DNA of 64,000 nucleotides from Brucepastera parasyntrophica (GCF_022376835.1 NZ_CP084606.1:2102501-2166500); one strand, 5' to 3'; shown: positions 1 through 11,579, numbered from the stretch's first letter. A program made the numbers and translations. Notes: generated by a model not told the origin, from the letters alone.

Positions 1-1
1 C

Positions 2-955
2 GAAACAAATTCCATGATTATGGACGGGACAGACAAGTCGGGCAGCAGATTCAATCCGCTTTTCCCCTATGCCTTAACATGGAAGGGCGCGGCGGAAATG
101 GCGGAACTCCGGGCAGCCAGTCTGGTTTCCGTACCCACCTATGAAGAATTTGTTGAACGCAATAAGGAATCTCCGAGGCTCCAGTCTGTTCTTTTGAATA
201 ACGATATTTTTGCCCTGTACGGAAAACCGGGCGCGCGCACCATGGGGATACTCGGTCAGTATCCAATTGATGAAATAGAAAACATAATGAATGATTTTGT
301 CCGGGTATATGATGTGGCAAATGGCAGAAGAGGAATTATCCCGGCCTTTTATATAATTTTCGGGACCTGCTGGCCGGAAGGTGACATCGGTATTACCCCG
401 GACAGGGTTATTAAACAGTATATTGAATTTGCCCAGGCCCGAGGCTGGTATGTTTTTCTGGACCATCAGATCGGTAAATATACAGTAGAAAGCTCGATGG
501 AAAAAATGCTGCCGTATTTAAAATACTCCAATGTACACCTGGCCCTGGACCCTGAATGGCGGACTACAAAGCCGATGCAGGAAATCGGCTCGGTTTCCGG
601 GGAAGAAATAAATACCGCCCAGAAAATGATGCAGGACTATCTTGTTGAACACGGACTCCCGGGCCGGCGGATGCTTGTGGTCCACCAGTTTAAACCGAAA
701 ATGATTGCCAACAGGCCGGCGATAAAAACGGATTTTGAGCTTGTTCAGCTTATTCACTGCGCGGACGGTATAGGCTCTCCCGCGCTGAAGAAAAATTCAT
801 ACGCGGCAAATGCCTATGCAGAAAACATGCCGCTTAAGTCCTTCAAGCTTTTTCTTGAGCCAAAGGTTGAGGGCGCTATATATGATCAGCCTCTCATGAC
901 TCCGGAAGAAGTCCTCAGTCTTGACCCCCGTCCGTACCTTATTATGTACCAGTAA
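2..955 (+). CDS. Conserved hypothetical protein, 5' partial
   Basis: The frame is open to the window edge, so the gene probably begins upstream; the first ATG inside is at 14. About 313 residues are visible. No transmembrane segment is seen in this part. The sequence alternates predicted strands and helices (for example YIIFGTCWPEG, WYVFLDHQIG, HLALDPEW, MLVVHQFKP), which suggests an alpha/beta or TIM-barrel-like enzyme fold, but I recognise no catalytic signature. The gene could encode the soluble part of a lipoprotein whose signal lies outside the window. The function is unknown. It is followed by about 225 bases without a gene, then the MscS channel. Confidence 0.7.
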   Translation, partial: ETNSMIMDGTDKSGSRFNPLFPYALTWKGAAEMAELRAASLVSVPTYEEFVERNKESPRLQSVLLNNDIFALYGKPGARTMGILGQYPIDEIENIMNDFVRVYDVANGRRGIIPAFYIIFGTCWPEGDIGITPDRVIKQYIEFAQARGWYVFLDHQIGKYTVESSMEKMLPYLKYSNVHLALDPEWRTTKPMQEIGSVSGEEINTAQKMMQDYLVEHGLPGRRMLVVHQFKPKMIANRPAIKTDFELVQLIHCADGIGSPALKKNSYAANAYAENMPLKSFKLFLEPKVEGAIYDQPLMTPEEVLSLDPRPYLIMYQ

Positions 956-1181
956 AACAGCTGTAAAACAGATCGGTCTCTTTTCCGGTTTTTCATACGG
1001 GTATTTTCCGGAAAAAAATTTACATTCTACTATTTATATAAAATCTTTCTCCTTTTGCCCCGAAAAAATTGAGATTTTTTCGGGAATCGGGTATATTGGT
1101 ATAAGCAATCAGAAATTTTAATAATTTGTGTGCAGGCCGGACAAAGGCATATCCCGAAAATAAACCGGAGGTAATTCTGTA

Positions 1182-2486
1182 ATGAATCTCATTCATTTAT
1201 TTGAAAGATGGATGGCTCCCTTGTATACTAATCTTTCAATTACAGAATCGGCGCAGGGAATTATTAATTATATTCTTTCTCTTGTCTGCCTTTCGGCCCT
1301 CGCTTTTATATCAGGGAAGTTTTTCAGATTTATCTCCGGAAAAATTATCGGCAGGACTGTTGAAAAAACCCGCGGCAAGTGGGATGACTATATGCAGCAG
1401 AGCGGTTTTTTTTCCCGGCTTACGCGGCTCATAACTCCTATTATTGTGTATCTGATTATACCGGTTTTTTTGCCGGTGGAAAACATGGTAACCGAATTTA
1501 TAAGACGATGTATTGTCGCGTATATTTTCGGAAATGTAGCTTATACACTCGCGGCCTTTCTTGACGGTATAAACACAATTTATCAGGCTTCGAACGGGGA
1601 AATGGCCAGGCAGAAGCCTATCAAGGGTTATCTGCAAATGATAAAAATTTTCATTTATATCATTGCCATAATCCTGATTATTACCGCTGTTATGGATGTT
1701 TCACCTGTCGGTATTCTCAGCGGACTCGGGGCCATGAGCGCCGTTCTGATGCTGGTCTTTAAGGATTCAATTCTCGGCTTCGTTTCCAGTATGCAGCTTT
1801 CTGCAAATGACATGGTACGGATCGGCGACTGGATAGAGATGCCCAAGTACAATGCGGACGGTTATGTTATTGATATAACGCTCCAGTCCATTAAAGTGCA
1901 GAATTGGGATAAAACCATTACGACTATCCCGATTTATGCCCTGATTTCCGACAGTTTTAAAAACTGGCGCGGCATGAGCGATTCCGGCGGCCGGAGAATA
2001 AAACGTTCAATTTATATTGATATGACTTCCGTCCGGTTTCTGGCGGAGGATGATATTAAAAAACTATCAGACCTGCGGCTGCTGTCTTCATATCTGGCCT
2101 CAAAGATAATGGAAATTGAAGAACATAATAAGAAGCTCGGGGTCCCGGAACATGACTATGTTTCCGGACGGCATTTGACAAATCTCGGGACCTTCCGCGC
2201 CTACATTGAAGCCTATCTGGTTGATAATCCGAATGTGCATCAGGGGATGACGCATATGGTACGTTATCTGGAAACCGGCGCGGAAGGGCTGCCCATGGAA
2301 TTATACCTGTACACTTCGGATACGCGCTGGGTGAAGTATGAAGGGATTCTGGCTGATATTGTGGACCACCTGCTGGCTGTAATGCCTGAATTCGGACTCA
2401 GAGTGTTTCAGAATCCTTCAGGGTGGAATATGGATAATATTTCAAAAGGCATTTCCTGTTTAGATAATAAGCAGAAAGAAGATTGA
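1182..2486 (+). CDS. MscS-family mechanosensitive channel (YbdG-like)
   Basis: 434 residues. A strong ribosome site (ggaggt, about 1168-1173) precedes the ATG. Several hydrophobic segments in residues 20-190 are followed by the MscS pore and beta domain: glycine/alanine-rich helix near SGLGAMSAVLMLVFKD, then DMVRIGDWIEMP and VQNWDKTITTIPIYAL. The length and the insert after the beta domain resemble the longer YbdG/MscM type rather than short MscS. Members open under membrane tension and release solutes on osmotic downshock; osmotic function here is inferred from the family. It is intact and stands alone, with XPB downstream after an 84-base gap. Confidence 0.9.
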   Translation: MNLIHLFERWMAPLYTNLSITESAQGIINYILSLVCLSALAFISGKFFRFISGKIIGRTVEKTRGKWDDYMQQSGFFSRLTRLITPIIVYLIIPVFLPVENMVTEFIRRCIVAYIFGNVAYTLAAFLDGINTIYQASNGEMARQKPIKGYLQMIKIFIYIIAIILIITAVMDVSPVGILSGLGAMSAVLMLVFKDSILGFVSSMQLSANDMVRIGDWIEMPKYNADGYVIDITLQSIKVQNWDKTITTIPIYALISDSFKNWRGMSDSGGRRIKRSIYIDMTSVRFLAEDDIKKLSDLRLLSSYLASKIMEIEEHNKKLGVPEHDYVSGRHLTNLGTFRAYIEAYLVDNPNVHQGMTHMVRYLETGAEGLPMELYLYTSDTRWVKYEGILADIVDHLLAVMPEFGLRVFQNPSGWNMDNISKGISCLDNKQKED

Positions 2487-2570
2487 TTTGGGGGCTTTGT
2501 TTGATTTATGTGTAAAAAAACACGCTGTTATGCCTGTTCTTGTGAAATCGGCTCGGGGCAGTAGTTTGTT

Positions 2571-4297
2571 ATGACGGATACTTTTTTGAATCCGCTGATA
2601 GTTCAGGGAGACAGAACAATCCTCCTCGATGTCCATACGCCCCGTTCCGAAGACGCCCGCGCCGCTCTTATTCCGTTCGCTGAACTTGAAAAATCGCCGG
2701 AGCATTTGCATACATACCGGATAACCCCGCTTTCACTATGGAATGCCGCCAGTGTCGGATTTGGCGCGGAACAAATCATGGCTGTTCTCCGCCGGTTTGT
2801 CCGTTTTCCCGTTCCCGGAGCTGTAGAACAGTGGATTATCGAAACAATAAACCGGTTCGGAAAAATTCGGATGGTCGCTATGGACCGGCGGGAAAATTCT
2901 CCGAATACTGATGCTGCTGATGAATATATCTATCTGGTGACAGACTCAACGAAGATATTCAGGGAGATCGCCTCGTCAAAACAAATGGCAAAATACCTGA
3001 TTCCGGACGCTGAAAAGAAACGGTTTTCGCTCGCGATGCTCAACCGGGGAACGGTAAAACAGGAGCTTCTTCATCTTGGCTGGCCGGTAAAAGATGAAAT
3101 CCCCCTCAGGGCCGGCGAGCCTCTGGTTTTTTCACTCAGGGATATATGCCTGACCGGCAAACCTCTTACCATACGGGATTACCAGAAAGAAGCTGCCCAC
3201 GCTCTTGTCGGCGACAAGGGGCCCGGAACAGGATTCGGTACAATTGTCTTGCCCTGCGGCGCCGGAAAAACGATTGTAGGTATGAATGTTATGTCTCTTT
3301 TACAGACAAACACGCTGATCCTTACAACCAACATAGTAGCGGTCCATCAATGGATTAATGAATTGCTGGACAAAACAGACCTTTCTCCGGACGATATAGG
3401 TGAATATACCGGCGGCGCTAAAAATTTAAAACCGGTAACTATTGTGACCTACCAGATTCTCACCTGGCGGTCTTCAAAAGAGGAAGATTTTCCCCACCTC
3501 AGAATTTTCAGGGACCGGCCCTGGGGATTAATCATTTATGACGAAGTCCATTTGCTTCCTGCTCCTGTTTTTCGTATTACTGCCGAACTCCAGACCGTCC
3601 GCCGGCTCGGGTTAACAGCCACGCTTGTCCGTGAAGACGGGAGGGAAGGGGATGTGTTCAGCCTTGTCGGTCCGAAGCGCTATGATGTTCCATGGAAGGA
3701 CCTCGAAGGTCAGGGATGGATAGCGACTGCGCGCTGTATTGAAATAAGGACCGATATGGACCCGGAACAGGAACTGCAGTATGCGGTTGCGTCCCCACGG
3801 GAAAAATACCGTATTGCAAGCGAAAATGAACGGAAAAAGAATGTGATTAACGCTCTTTTAAAGAAGCACCGCAATGATTCAGTATTAATCATAGGGCAGT
3901 ATATCCGCCAGCTGACTGAAATTGCCGGCGCTTTAAATATACCGATCATTACGGGAAAAACACCGACCGAAGAACGCGAGCGGATTTACGGGTCTTTTCG
4001 TTCAGGTGAATTGAAAACCATTGTTGTATCAAAGGTAGCCAATTTTGCAATTGATTTGCCCGACGCTTCCGTGGCTATCCAAATTTCCGGAACCTTTGGC
4101 AGCCGCCAGGAAGAAGCCCAGCGCCTTGGAAGAATTCTGAGGCCGAAAGAAAAAAACTCGTTTTTTATACCATCATTACTGCCCAGACAGTGGAAGAAGA
4201 TTTTGCCGCGAACAGACAGAAATTTCTTGCTGAACAGGGTTATGAATACGCAATCTTGCGCTGGAATGAAGAAACCGAGGAGGAATATTCCGCGTAG
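2571..4297 (+). CDS. XPB/ERCC3-type DNA repair helicase, one frameshift
   Basis: Superfamily 2 helicase of the bacterial XPB type, about 575 residues once joined. Visible in order: an N-terminal damage-recognition-like domain; Walker A LPCGAGKT; DEVH box IIYDEVHLLP; motif III LGLTATLVRED, which includes the XPB RED motif; and motif VI EAQRLGRILRP. After motif VI the reading frame breaks in an A-run at 4150-4156. Restoring one A gives a normal C-terminus (ITAQTVEEDFAANRQKF...) ending at the TAG at 4295-4297. Without the repair the frame runs to 4385 through unrelated residues. It is the first gene of a pair with the Helicase_C_3 protein at 4416. The start has only a weak ribosome site. Confidence 0.9.
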
Positions 4298-4415
4298 CAG
4301 CTATCACCGTCCGGGGTATTTTAATAAAGAATGCGGCAGCCGGCAGCATTCTTTTTGCAAGTTGTCAGAATCTGTGTATATTTAGAATAAACATGCGCTA
4401 TTTTAAGGAAAAGAA

Positions 4416-6496
4416 ATGAATTCTGAAAATATAAGAAAGTGGCAGGAATCACTTTTACAACTTTCCGATAAGTACTTCTTCGATCTGGTTCGTCTGTATC
4501 TTGGGGCTGTTAAAACTCCGTATAATAAGCAGCGGCTGGTTGAAGAATTGACCGACTTCCTGAGGAAAAAGAAAATACGGTACTGTTTGCTTGTAAGTCT
4601 TGATAACTTTGATTTGCTGATATTATCCGCAATTTCGGAGTTGCCGTATCCGACCCTTGAAAAAATAAGCGCCTTTTTTTCCGGATCATATACCTATTCG
4701 GAAATTCATGAGCGCATATTAAATCTGGAAGAACGCTTGATTATTTTTCGTGAAAATGAGGTATACACCAGGGCCTATGCGCTTAATCCTGTCCTTGCAA
4801 ATGATATACTTCCGCTGCTCGATCCTGAAAATCTCATTCCTCCCGCCGTTATTGATCAGCCCTTTTTATCACAGCTCCTTTTTGATGATCTAACGCTCAC
4901 AGCCCTGCTCAGCCTTTTTCTGCATACTGAAATTGCTGTGACAGGCGACGGGAGTTTACGGAAAAAAAATATAGACCTTATTAAACAGGTGTTTCCGCAA
5001 TTTGCGGAAAATATAGAAAATTTTCTCCTCATAATAAAAGCTTTACAGCAATTAGGCCTTCTGGCGCAGCAGGAAGACCGGCTTGCCGCAAATGTGTCCC
5101 AGTGGAAGGCTTTTGCGTTCCTTTCATTTGAAGAGCGGCTTGCCTATATTGCCGCGGCGGCTGACGGAAATTTTTCCCGTGATATTTTACAGCAGCGGGC
5201 TCAGCAATTCAGGACTTTCCTTGCGGAATGTGTCCCCGGCGCCCGGTATAAAAAAGAAACCATCGACCGCATGATTTTTCTTCTGGCGGAAAAATCCGCC
5301 CTTTCCGGACTTTCCGCGCCGCGCGGAAGGCTTGCCTCCATGCTTCAGGAAAACAGAAAAGCGCCGGTGAATACTTCATCCGAAAGCAGCCGGATGAGCT
5401 ATATTGATATAGCCCTCCTGTTCGGTTATCTTGACGAACGGGACGGACTGATAACCGTAAATACGGCCCTGTTTCAAAGGCCGCCGGACGCGCCGGAAAA
5501 AAATGCCGCGTCAAAACTGGTAGTTTCTCCGGCTTTCACAATAACCCTTATGCCCGGGTTTACGCTTTCTGAAATGATTGACCTCGCCTGCTGCGCCGAG
5601 ATACGCAGTCTTCAGACTGTGGCTCAGTTTGAACTGACAAAAACTTCCTGCATTAACGCCTTTTATCTGGGAGAAAACGCGGAAAAACTGGTCAAGACGC
5701 TGCAGGAAAAAAGCGAACAGCCTCTTCCGGGGAATGTTGTATTTTCAATTCAGGACTGGTACCGGGGATTTTCATCTGCCGCGCTGTTTCAGGGCTTTGT
5801 CCTGAGTATTGATGAATCCCGCAGAACCGTTTTTGAAAACAATCCGTACTTTAACCGTTTTGTGCGCGAAACGCTTGCGCCCGGAGTATATCTTCTGGAA
5901 GCGGAATCCAAGGAAGACCTGAAGGAATTTTTTGATGCCGCCGGATTGAATTTTCTTCAGACAAAAGCTGCCTCTTCCCCCGGGAAGGCAGTCCCCTTCC
6001 TTCGCTCGGAGAGAAAAAAAAGCCGGAACAGAAGGAACCTGCATCCACCGAAAAAAATATGCCGGAAAAAAATACCAGTGAAGAATATATAATTCTTCGC
6101 CGTGAGCTTATTGAATCCCTTGATTCTCTGCAGCTCCCGGCAGATATGCACGAAGCCCTGCTGTCACGAATTAACCGGAGAATAGTCCTTGATTCCGGAC
6201 AGCTCAATCCGGAATCGATCCGGCTCGAAAAAATAGAAGCGAAAGGAATGGATTTCCTCGGCAAGATACGGATTGTGGAATATGCAATTGCTTCCGGTTC
6301 CCTGCTCAGGATAGAGCTGGATAAAAAGAACGGAAACCGTACAATACTTGGGCGGCCCCTTTCTACTGAAAAGCTGCCCGGCGATGTGGGAATAAAAATC
6401 ATTACCGAACCGGATCATCTGATTGAAACGGTTCTCCTCGGGAAAGCCGTATTGGTCCGCCGTATCCAGGGTTCAATATTTTCGGAACTGGCATAG
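4416..6496 (+). CDS. XPB-associated Helicase_C_3 domain protein, one frameshift
   Basis: About 693 residues after joining. Residues 1-120 look like winged-helix repeats. Residues about 365-520 match the Helicase_C_3 (XPB/Ssl2-like conserved C-terminal) pattern: LVVSPAFTITLMPGFTLSEM, then FELTKTS, then PLPGNVVFSIQDWYRGF. Such proteins sit beside XPB in many bacteria, which fits the position here. The frame changes between 5977 and 6021, where there is a C5 run and an A8 run; adding one base joins the first part to a C-terminal segment that begins near EKKKPEQ and ends SIFSELA. That tail resembles a small WYL- or Sm-like fold. It probably works with the XPB helicase in DNA unwinding or repair, by context only. 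Confidence 0.75.
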
Positions 6497-6624
6497 CCCT
6501 CTTATTGATTTTTCCGGGTATCCTGTTTTTTTTATTTGCAGCTTCTTTCAACCTCCTTTATAATAGCCATACGGCCTGTGGCAGCATTTATTATAGTTAT
6601 TTGTTATAGGCATAAGGAGTTTGT

Positions 6625-7419
6625 ATGAGGGTCGTAATAAAAGAAGATTATGCTGTTTGCGCTGAATGGGCGGCAAATCATATTGTTGAGCGGATAAACA
6701 CCTTTTCTCCGACGGCGGCGAAACCGTTTGTACTCGGGTTGCCAACCGGGTCGACTCCGCTTGGTGTATACCGGGAACTAATACGCCTGTATAAGGCCGG
6801 AAAAGTTTCCTTCAAACATGTAGTTACCTTTAACATGGATGAATACCTCGGGCTCGATGCAAAGCATCCCCAGAGTTATCACCGGTTTATGTATGATAAT
6901 TTTTTCAGCCACATTGATATGGATCAGGCAAATATACATATCCTTGACGGCATGACTGCGAATCCTGTTGAAGAATGCAGTAAATATGAAGAAAAAATTG
7001 CTTCATACGGCAAAATCCATCTGTTTATGGGCGGCGTCGGGGCCGATGGGCATATCGCCTTTAATGAACCCGGTTCATCCCTGTCTTCCAGAACCAGAGT
7101 TAAAACCCTGACCCAGGACACTATAATCATGAATTCCCGGTTTTTCGGCGGGGACCCTGATCTGGTCCCGACAAAAGCTTTGACCGTCGGTATCGGTACC
7201 ATAACTGAAGCAGAGGAAGTAATGATTCTTGCGACCGGCTATACGAAGGCCCGGGCGCTTCGCCATGCAATTGAAGAAGGTGTCAATCACATGTGGACAA
7301 TCAGCGTATTGCAAATGCACCCGAACGCCATTATTGTCTGTGATGAAGATGCCGTTGACGAACTGCGGGTAAGCACAGTCCGGTACTTCAAGGATATAGA
7401 AGGGAAGCGGGGCAAGTAG
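6625..7419 (+). CDS. nagB: Glucosamine-6-phosphate deaminase
   Basis: 264 residues, full length for NagB. It converts glucosamine 6-phosphate to fructose 6-phosphate and ammonia. Diagnostic segments are [16 protein letters not shown] (phosphate loop), [10 protein letters not shown] (catalytic Asp), [15 protein letters not shown] (catalytic His and Glu region) and the C-terminal [17 protein letters not shown]. The ribosome site is aaggag at 6614-6619. No nagA or amino-sugar transporter is adjacent, so the gene stands alone. It is intact. Confidence 0.97.
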   Translation: MRVVIKEDYAVCAEWAANHIVERINTFSPTAAKPFVLGLPTGSTPLGVYRELIRLYKAGKVSFKHVVTFNMDEYLGLDAKHPQSYHRFMYDNFFSHIDMDQANIHILDGMTANPVEECSKYEEKIASYGKIHLFMGGVGADGHIAFNEPGSSLSSRTRVKTLTQDTIIMNSRFFGGDPDLVPTKALTVGIGTITEAEEVMILATGYTKARALRHAIEEGVNHMWTISVLQMHPNAIIVCDEDAVDELRVSTVRYFKDIEGKRGK

Positions 7420-7485
7420 CGCTCCGGCGCAAGTTCCCTTTTCCCGGGGTATGCAAACCGGCGGATTTGTTATTATAGTTTAATT

Positions 7486-8632
7486 ATGCCGCAAAGAAAA
7501 CAAATACAAACCATTTCGCTGATCGGACTGCTGGCCATAATGCTTATTCTCATGGGTATGATTTTTCTGCCTTATGCTGATGTGCTTTTATGGGCCGCCG
7601 TTTGCTATATTCTGATTGACCCCCTCTATTCAAGAATTCTCAAAAAAATGAATCCGAAAAAGCGTTTTTATGAAGCAAAACGGCATTTGCTTGCGGGTAC
7701 TTTTGCCGTCCTTACGGTTTTGCTGCTGATCGGAATCTTTTTTTTCATAGGCTTTAAACTGATCGGGCAGATACGGGTTTTCATTGATCAGGTTAAACAG
7801 TTTATCCTGGAAAATCCCCACTTTTTTCAGGACGAAGACCTTGGCGTAAATATAGCTGAAAAAGCCAGGGAATTGTCCCTTGGCGCGATAGATCTTTCTT
7901 CCTTTGATTTAAAGGCCGAGGCCCTCAGCTTTCTGAATTCCTATGCTGAAAAAATTATGTCAACCGCTGGAAACCTTATAAAAAATATCAGCGGCTTTGT
8001 TGTTTCCCTGGTTTTTGTATGTTTTTCACTGTACTTCTTTTATGTTGACGGCAAGGCCCTCGCGCGGATTTTTATAAACGCTATTCCCATTGATAAGAAT
8101 GACACCCAGCGTCTGCTTTCAAAATTCCGGGACGTTACCAAAAACCTTTTCAGGGGATTTTTTCTCGTCGCGTTTTATCAGGGTGTCGCTGCGCTGATAA
8201 TATATTCCCTTTTCAGGGTCCAGGGGCCCTGCTGTTTTCAGTCCTGACTATGTTCTGTTCGTTTGTTCCCATGTTCGGCTGTGCCCTCATATGGTTTCCT
8301 CTGGGATAGGTCTTATATTTACCAAAGGCGTCGGTTACGGCATTGCTTTTCTGCTTACCAGCGCTCTCTTTATCAGCTTTTTTGATAACTTTTTGCGGCC
8401 TTTTTTCCTGAAGGAACAGATACGTGTTCACCCTCTTTTGATTTTCTTTTCCATCCTGGGAGGAATTAAGGCCTTCGGTTTTAACGGAATCCTGCTCGGA
8501 CCCATAATTATTATACTGTTCTTCACAATTGTTGATATCGCGCTTGAACAGGAACCCAGCAATTATACCGGCGAACCGGAAACTCTTCCGGAAAAAACGG
8601 TCCCGAAGAAAAGTAAATCGCCGGGGACATAA
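7486..8632 (+). CDS. AI-2E family transporter, two frameshifts
   Basis: Permease of the AI-2E/PerM family, about 382 residues after repair, with about eight transmembrane segments and a soluble region at residues 95-170. Frame one runs to FRVQG; adding a G to the run at 8223-8226 continues as ALLFSVLTMFCSFVPMFG; adding a G at 8303-8305 continues as IGLIFTKGVGYGIAFLL through the conserved C-terminal RPFFLKEQIRVHPLLIFFSILGG region. The motif from FVP to the FDN..RP segment is typical for the family. The transported substrate of most family members is not AI-2 and cannot be told here. The 3' end is convergent with the CorC gene, 11 bases away. Confidence 0.88.
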
Positions 8633-8643
8633 CCCGGATACGG

Positions 8644-9906
8644 TCAGCTGTGCAGAAAAATGTCTACCCGCAGGATTTTTCTGTTATGCTGTTCATATAT
8701 CTTGAAATCTGCGTTCAGGTTATGGTAAACCTCTCCCGCCTCGGGAAGTTTTCCTGCAAGTTCCATAACAAAACCTCCGACGGTTTCAAAATATTCGGAA
8801 TCGAAAGAAGTCTTGAGCAGCGCGTTCAGGTCATCCAGCTTCAGGTCGCCGGGAACACGGATATGGCCGGCGGAAAAAACCTGAACCTTTTCGTATGGTT
8901 TAACGGCGCCTCTGTCATACTCATCATTTATCGTTCCGAAAACAGCCGCGATAGCATCATCTATCGTAACAAGCCCTACTGTCGCACCGTGTTCATCCAC
9001 TACAATGGCCATATTTGAACAATGCTGGTCCATTTCATATAATAAATCGTAGGTTGACTGCGTTTCCGGAACAAACAGAACGGGCCGGATGAGTTCCTTT
9101 ACGGCAGGCTTTTTCCCCTTTTCAATACTGAACAGAATATCTTTGTAATGTATCATGCCCAGAACATTATCAATCGTATTTTCATAAGCCGGTATGCGTG
9201 AAAACTGGTGAACCCTGAAAAGTTCATAAATTTCCCTTAGCCCAGTATCAACGGAAACCGCAATGATATTGGTCCGGGGCGTCATGATTTCCTTCAATTT
9301 TAAATCGGTAAAATCAAAGGCGCGGTTTAAAAGATTGTGTTCATCTTCTTCAAGCACGCCTTCATCCTTTCCTACAGTCATTATGGTCCGCAGTTCATCT
9401 TCCGTAAGGCTATGGCCTGAATCAGGCATAATGAATTTAAGGACTTTTATAAAAAGGGTATTGACTGCCGAAAAAACGGCGGAAAGAGGCCTCATAATTA
9501 TCAAAAAAACGGAAACTATCGGCGAAAACCTCCGCGCCGTTCCGAGAGGATTCTGGGCCGCAAGTGTTTTCGGGGTTGATTCGGAGAAAAGTATAATCAC
9601 GGCTGTCATTACAAGCGTAGCAATCCCCACGCCGCTATTCCCGAAAACACTTATTGCGAAGGCCGTCGCTATACTCGACGCCCAGGTATTGACAATATTA
9701 TTACCGATTAAAACGGAATTCAGCATTCTCTCCGGCCTGGCCAGAATCTTCACTATGCGTTTGTCCGAACGGTTTTTGCTTTTTTTCAGTTGCCGCAGCT
9801 GCACTTTTGAGATGGATGAAAAAGCCGTTTCTGAAGCCGAAAAAAATGCGGAGAAGACAAGCAATATCACGAGAGGTAAAATGGTAGTTACGAGTAATGT
9901 ATTCAT
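8644..9906 (-). CDS. CorC/HlyC family protein (CNNM, CBS pair, transporter-associated domain)
   Basis: 420 residues. The N-terminus has the CNNM signature FSAFFSASETAFSSISK with about four membrane helices, then a CBS pair at residues about 205-330 (MTPRTNIIAVSVDTGLREI; AIVVDEHGATVGLVTIDD) and a C-terminal CorC_HlyC domain ending in a beta segment. Family members are inner-membrane proteins tied to Mg/Co efflux; the name hemolysin is historical. Its start overlaps the stop of the paralogue upstream by 4 bases (ATGA), so the two are translationally coupled. Confidence 0.93.
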   Translation of the reverse strand: MNTLLVTTILPLVILLVFSAFFSASETAFSSISKVQLRQLKKSKNRSDKRIVKILARPERMLNSVLIGNNIVNTWASSIATAFAISVFGNSGVGIATLVMTAVIILFSESTPKTLAAQNPLGTARRFSPIVSVFLIIMRPLSAVFSAVNTLFIKVLKFIMPDSGHSLTEDELRTIMTVGKDEGVLEEDEHNLLNRAFDFTDLKLKEIMTPRTNIIAVSVDTGLREIYELFRVHQFSRIPAYENTIDNVLGMIHYKDILFSIEKGKKPAVKELIRPVLFVPETQSTYDLLYEMDQHCSNMAIVVDEHGATVGLVTIDDAIAAVFGTINDEYDRGAVKPYEKVQVFSAGHIRVPGDLKLDDLNALLKTSFDSEYFETVGGFVMELAGKLPEAGEVYHNLNADFKIYEQHNRKILRVDIFLHS

Positions 9907-11254
9907 ATACTGTCCCTCCCGGTCTCATCTTCAGCTGCCAGGCGGACAGTGACGGTATCAATACGGTTTTTTCTCACCTTATCTACCGTAAAAGTGAATC
10001 CCTGTTCGGTCACTGATGTTCCTTCGGAAGGCAGAGCGTCTGTTTTTTCCATAATAAAGCCAGCAATTGTATCATAAAACTCGGAAGCCAGATGTATCCC
10101 CAGATGCTCATTCAGAATATCAAGCCGTTCATTTCCCGGAATAATTTCTTCCGTTTTCAGCGTTTCTCCATTCCCGGTCTCCTGAGGCTGGTCTTCACCG
10201 GCAGCCTTTTCTCCGCTGTCTTTTCCCTTCGGAATACGGGCGGGTGTATCATATTCGTCCCGGATACCCCCGAAAACTTCTTCGATAATATCTTCTGTTG
10301 TTACAATACCGGATGTCCCGCCGTACTCATCAATAATTATCGCGACATTCTGGTTAGCTTCCTGCAATTGCTTCTGGAGGACTGAAATTTTCTGGTTTTC
10401 AAAAATAAAAAGGGCCGGCCGCATGATTTTTTTCAGTGAAAACTGCTCCGGATCCCGAATATCGGTAAACAAAAAATCTTTTACATACAATATGCCAAGA
10501 ATGTCATCCAGGTCTTTGCCGTAAACAGGGAACCTCGAATGGGTCGAAGTATCGGAGAGCTGCAGAATTTCGGAACGTGTTGCCGTAACCGGGATAAATG
10601 AAATATCCGTCCTGGGGGTCATAATATCCCGGGCGTTCAGATCGGTATAATTGAAAATTTTCCGCATCATGGCGCTTTCTTTTGTTTCTATTACACCCTG
10701 TTCGGTGCCTACCTCAATCAGCGTTTTCAGGTCTTCTTCTGTGACTGTTGTTTTGTCCGTATTGGTACGGACCCGGAACAGCTTCATAATAATACGTATA
10801 AAACCGGAAATAACGGAAACAACAGGCGACATCACAAAAACCAGAATCATCAGGGGAAAGGAAAATTTCAGGGCAATCTTTTCGGGAATAAGAAGCGCGA
10901 AGGATTTTGGCAGTATTTCTCCGAAAACAAGAATAACAACGGTCGCTATGGCGGTTGCAATACCTACACCGGCGCTTCCGGTAAGCTGGACGGCTATGGC
11001 AGTCGCAATGGACGAAATGGCGATATTGACAATATTATTGCACACCAGAATCGTATTGATAAAGAAATCCTTTCTCTTCATCAATTTTTCAACCCGCGCG
11101 GCGGCTTTATTCTTTTTTTCCCTGAGATATCTGATATGCAGCTTGCTGGCGGACAAAAAGGCTATTTCCGAAGCGGAACAGAACATTGAACACAGTAATA
11201 ACGCAATAAAGATGATAAAGTAGATAAGGGCAGAGGGGGTTCAGTTGACTCCAT
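9903..11254 (-). CDS. CorC/HlyC family protein, first of a tandem pair, 5' frameshift
   Basis: Same domain order as the following gene: CNNM, CBS pair (MTPRTDISFIPVTATRSEI; AIIIDEYGGTSGIVTTED) and CorC_HlyC, with an acidic insert PKGKDSGEKAAGEDQ before the last domain. The uninterrupted frame starts at 11186 inside the first membrane helix, which would be an abnormal N-terminus. Adding one base to the run at 11235-11239 joins an ATG at 11254 and gives MESTEPPSALIYFIIFIALL, a normal first helix. I therefore place the start at 11254 with moderate confidence. The two paralogues may form a heteromer; that is inference. Confidence 0.85.
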
Positions 11255-11579
11255 ATAAATATATACACATAATAATCAAATTTTTTTGGAAGAGTCAATT
11301 GTTTGCCTGTCCTGCCGGAAAAATGTCCTGTTTTTTGCCTGCGGCGCCTCATAAAACCCCGGAGCGGCAAACCTGATTTCCTATAATAATGCGGTAATGC
11401 ATAAAAGCACCCTTCCTTTTTTTTGTTTAGTTAGTATATTTACTATGAAAAGGCGTTCTTGCAAAACTCAAAGAACGGTAAATGAGGGAGAATATTACCT
11501 AACAATATATTTTTCAATTTACGAAACTATATATTACAATGTATAATTAAATCGTAAAAATGCTGATGAGGAGGACAGA
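11255..11579. other. Intergenic region before the Nif11-like gene
   Basis: No convincing gene is visible. A 33-codon ATG frame exists at 11445-11546 but has no good ribosome site and is AT-rich low-complexity. The stretch falls to low GC toward its right end and carries the likely promoter of the next gene. Confidence 0.6.
11519..11547 (+). promoter_or_regulatory. Putative promoter of the Nif11-like gene
   Basis: A consensus -10 box TATAAT lies at 11542-11547. About 17 bases upstream is TTACGA, a poor -35. Transcription would begin about 25 bases before the ATG. Confidence 0.4.

Noticed and set aside
4150-4156. Programmed -1 frameshift in the XPB gene; the site reads A-AAA-AAC, a known slippery heptamer
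   Set aside because: Fifteen other breaks in the window have the same one-base-short pattern at runs that are not slippery heptamers, and the unshifted product has a meaningless tail. A sequencing deletion explains all of them.
9263-9952. Long plus-strand ORF opposite the CorC-type gene
   Set aside because: It is antisense to a well-conserved gene and its translation has no recognisable features.
11445-11546. 33-codon ORF upstream of the Nif11-like gene
   Set aside because: Weak ribosome site, low-complexity AT-rich sequence, and it overlaps the likely promoter of the next gene.
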